Shown piece after piece: positions 60,363 through 64,000 of a DNA stretch of 64,000 nt. Source of the DNA: Metridium senile (Eukaryota > Cnidaria > Anthozoa > Actiniaria > Metridiidae). The stretch covers positions 15,547,207 to 15,611,206 of the forward strand of contig OX459098.1 of NCBI GenBank assembly GCA_949775045.1, in the 5' to 3' direction. How positions within the stretch are numbered: the first letter of the stretch is position 1; the number at the start of each line of letters is the position of its first letter. The position numbers were made by a program, and so were the translations under genes. The notes beneath the pieces were generated by a model. It did no database searches. It was not told the DNA's origin and was given only the letters and a program-made list of their open reading frames with translations.

Positions 60363-60684
60363 TATTACAATTTCAGAGAAAAATGTGTGGGGTTTCTAAT
60401 ACAAATGAAAAAATCCTCCATTTTTGAAAAAAACTCATTTTTTGAGAATAATTTTCGTTGCTATAGTTATTTGTATCAACTCAGTGATTGGTTGATTAAT
60501 CTGAAAGCAGTAAAATCATATCATTGGCTCATAAAACTGTCCGATAACAACTGTCCGATACAGCCAACTATCCGATTACACTGTCCGATTACAAAAACAA
60601 GATTGATTAGTGGAAAATAGAGCAGTCTGTCAACCAATCAGATTCGAGGAAATTGTAAAATTGCATTGTTGAGTTTGCGCTATA

Positions 60685-60692
60685 TAAATAAA

Positions 60693-60780
<88 letters not shown>

Positions 60781-60815
60781 GTTATTATTATTATTATTAT
60801 TGTTTATTTAAACTT
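60685..60815 (+). repeat. Retroelement tail with long (ATT)n
   Basis: TTGCGCTATATAAATAAATG followed by about 40 ATT triplets and a GTT interruption. Confidence 0.75.
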
Positions 60816-60859
60816 CAGACTATGTTTTTACATTCTGTGAACAAATATTGCGGGCATAG

Positions 60860-61345
<486 letters not shown>

Positions 61346-61817
61346 ACAATATGTGCTGTGTAGTTCCCGCAATCTCCTATTTTAAAGTGGTGACGGGACT
61401 CGCCGTAAAAGTATCGGGTCTGGTCGTCATATCTTCAGGGGTAAAAATGAACGATTTGGTACTGCTTTTACGCCGGGTACTTATTAAAATTGAAATTTAG
61501 AATTTCGATATTTCTTTGTATCTTTTAGGGTATCGAAAAAATGGAAATCCCATCACTTTCAACGCATTTTTCGCTTTATGAATTTGTGAGGTATCTATAG
61601 CTGGCGAAAAATTGTTCATGACACGCCCCATTTTAAAGGACTTCCGGTATTTTTTAGGCGTGTTTTTTTCTCCCCGTAGGGGGAGGGGTGGGGGCGACTG
61701 AACACAGGCTATGTTTTTGAAAATTCGCGACGAGCATCCCCGATACTTTTTCCCCCGAGTCCCTCCCCCTCGGGATCTCGACTTATTGTATTTCTTTCTT
61801 CTTCAGCGGAACTCAGT

Positions 61818-62207
61818 ATGAAGTTTATACTATACCTGTGTATATTAGCACTCTGCACAGGCGTGACATTCGCCACTTGTCAGCATAAAGGACAGAAAGG
61901 AAAAAAATCCTCTGCTACAGCCATTGCTGAAGAGGTTCAAGCTGGAAAGGCCATATCCTATAGGGACTGCTACAGACGGTGCAGGAATTACTGTGAGGGT
62001 GGCTCAGGAGATTGGAAAGGATGCAAATCAATGGATGTGAGACGCGAATATAACACGGGAGGCCCATTATGGGGTCCTGGATCGTTTAGAGGCAACAGAA
62101 TGGTATGCACGTGCAAAGGGTACAGCCAGCAACACCCACCTTTGGTGTCAGGGGAAATGGAGCTGGGTGGTGGAGCAGGGACTGGAGAATGGCACATTAC
62201 ATGTTAG
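61818..62207 (+). CDS. Small secreted cysteine-rich protein, unrecognised
   Basis: 129 residues: signal peptide MKFILYLCILALCTGVTFA (1-19), then a basic stretch QHKGQKGKKSS, then DCYRRCRNYCEGG, WKGCKSMD, a Gly-rich loop, VCTCKGY and a terminal ITC. The mature part has eight cysteines, so four disulphides are possible. A splice acceptor (TTCTTCAG at 61799-61806) lies 11 bp before the start codon, and two short candidate 5' exons with donor sites end at 59072 and span 60083-60127. The coding exon would then have a spliced 5' leader. The polyadenylation signal GAATAAAG is at about 62286. I do not recognise the family and give no function. The compact, secreted, even-cysteine form would suit a matrix, signalling or host-defence peptide equally well. 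Confidence 0.65.
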   Translation: MKFILYLCILALCTGVTFATCQHKGQKGKKSSATAIAEEVQAGKAISYRDCYRRCRNYCEGGSGDWKGCKSMDVRREYNTGGPLWGPGSFRGNRMVCTCKGYSQQHPPLVSGEMELGGGAGTGEWHITC

Positions 62208-62697
<490 letters not shown>

Positions 62698-63575
62698 GTC
62701 AATCAAACTCGTATTAGCCAATTACAGAAACAAGGCGGAGTCTTAATATAAGATGCGACCTGATTGGTCGTAATATAATTAGAGGGCGGAGAGAAATATT
62801 TGAACGCGAGAATTCTGCACGGTAAAATGGTGAAAATATTGCTGCAAATAAACCAGACATTTGTATTATAGCGTCACTATCAAGACCAGAATGCTTTTCC
62901 TACTTTCTTTTGTTAAATAATTAGTGTCCATTGTTCTAGTATTCTCAAGAGGGAATAAAAATTGGAATAACATAGAAAAGTCGTAAAGCATTCTGGTACT
63001 GGTAGTAAAATGACGTCATTATGCAAAAGGCCGAAGTTAATTTACAAAAAAGGAACGAAGATTGAAAGAAAAGAAGCAGAAGCAAAAACTTCACATTGAA
63101 ATTGAATATCAAAAAGAAAAGGCAAAAGAAGAAGAAAATAAATAAATAAACGGTCGTACCTCGTACCCAGGGCCGTTCCTATCGCTCGGGATTACATCGA
63201 AAATTCCCCTGACATGTAAACCTGGTTTAATGGTAAAAATTCAAGAAAAAAAGTTATTAAGTGAAAAGGAAAAATTAGAGGAAAGTATATGAAACTAAAA
63301 ATATACTGTACAAAATTGCTTGATTCTGATTGGACGAGAGGAGTACAATTTAATCGTAAATTATACTCTGCAGAGTACCAATTAAGTTCCTCTGAAATTT
63401 TAGAAAAAAGCACAACTCAGTTTAGAATTAGCATCTCCTCACAATAGGAAATAGCATAATAATTTTTTTTCAGTATGTATAGGTAGATATTATTAATAAA
63501 AGTGATGTTTTGAAAGTTATCAAGTTGACTATTAATTACGAATTGTACCCAAGATCGTGCGATTCCCGCGATTAT
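62698..63575. other. Intergenic AT-rich DNA
   Basis: No gene, array or clear mobile element recognised; a few short AT-rich frames only. Confidence 0.5.
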
Positions 63576-63767
63576 ATTACTGCGGTTTTCGACTTTCTGC
63601 GAACTCAGACATTCCCACGGCTTATTGTGAAACACGTTTTTAGCTGCCGTCAATCAAAACTAATTAGTCGGTACCTTTTAAATCCTTGATTGACGGCAGC
63701 TAAAAACATATTTCACAACGAGACGTTGAAATGTCTGAGTTCGCAGAAAGTCGAAAACCGCAGTAAT
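63576..63767. mobile_element. Foldback element, ATTACTGCGGTTTTCGAC termini
   Basis: 192 bp; arms ATTACTGCGGTTTTCGACTT and CTGCGAACTCAGACATT with complement, and inner GCTGCCGTCAATCAA. A diverged half-copy lies at 46605-46705 in ZCCHC8 intron 1 (GAGTTCACAGAAAGTCAAAA). Confidence 0.65.
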
Positions 63768-63773
63768 GAAAAC

Positions 63774-63796
63774 ACCATTTCCCACTATGCATTGCG
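63774..63796 (+). promoter_or_regulatory. ZNF143/Staf-like promoter element
   Basis: ACCATTTCCCACTATGCATTGCG resembles the animal ZNF143 site (CTACAATTCCCAGNATGCATTG). CATAATCCTTTGCGCC follows at 63811-63826, similar to the block upstream of ZCCHC8. It lies about 135 bp before the putative start codon at 63930. Confidence 0.5.
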
Positions 63797-63929
63797 AAGG
63801 TACGTCATACCATAATCCTTTGCGCCGAGTGGCGGTAAATCTGACATACACGGTCCATGTGATTCCACGATCAAAATATCACACCAAAACATTGGTGTTT
63901 TGCCCTGATGGCAAACTGGAATTGCAACG

Positions 63930-64000
63930 ATGGCTTCAAGCACCAAAAGAAAAGGACTTTTATCTACAAATCTGCCCCACAGACCAAAACATCCGGCGCA
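63930..64000 (+). CDS. Probable N-terminus of an unidentified gene (runs off the window)
   Basis: ATG at 63930 in a fair context (CAACGATGGC) opens a basic N-terminus MASSTKRKGLLSTNLPHRPK that remains open to the window edge. The ZNF143-like site and CpG-containing leader upstream support a gene start. Only 23 residues are visible, too few to name it. Confidence 0.4.
   Translation, partial: MASSTKRKGLLSTNLPHRPKHPA

Overview
The window is animal nuclear DNA, most likely from an anthozoan cnidarian (sea anemone or coral grade). Genes are split by GT-AG introns. Animal families are recognisable: a WD-repeat protein of the WDR49/WDR64 group, ZCCHC8, an RNF41-like RING protein and REEP5/6. The secreted fibrinogen-related family, whose proteins end in WWFGGHL, is of a kind I associate with cnidarians. 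Intergenic and intronic DNA is AT-rich and packed with foldback elements, trinucleotide arrays and LINE/SINE tails. The phylum is inferred from protein style, not proven.

Layout: (1) 1-15402, the 3' part (20 exons, all in consistent phase) of a WD40 gene on the + strand. Its introns are filled with CAT/GAT, TTC and CTCTTTCCTC-type arrays, several short inverted-repeat elements and a truncated LINE with a restriction-like endonuclease domain. (2) 15403-44290, a tandem cluster of secreted fibrinogen-related genes, all + strand, each with two tiny leader exons and one large exon: A (18095-21142), B (25273-26848), C (29704-31093, frameshifted), D (33931-35320, an apparently identical duplicate of C), E (36074-36277, a 3' fragment), F (37609-40339) and G (42051-44285). 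F is a mosaic: its 5' part is G-like and its 3' part is A/C-like. C and D lie in a 4227-bp direct tandem duplication. (3) 45409-48863, ZCCHC8, three coding exons. (4) 52711-53610, an intronless RNF41-like RING gene on the - strand. (5) 55871-56563, an intronless REEP5/6-type gene. (6) 56564-61817, repeats (a 442-bp foldback with 7-bp direct repeats at its ends, a 123-bp tandem array, long ATT arrays). (7) 61818-62207, a small secreted cysteine-rich protein with possible upstream non-coding exons. (8) 63930 to the end, a probable first coding segment of a gene that leaves the window, preceded by a ZNF143/Staf-like promoter element.

The genes do not form a pathway: ZCCHC8 is nuclear RNA surveillance, REEP shapes ER membrane, the RING protein is a probable ubiquitin ligase and the WD40 gene is probably ciliary or germline. 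The coherent unit is the fibrinogen-related cluster. It shows tandem duplication, gene conversion, pseudogenisation and swapping of variable blocks in a secreted, disulphide-bonded scaffold. Function is not known from sequence. Adhesion, pattern recognition or skeletal/mesogleal matrix are possible.
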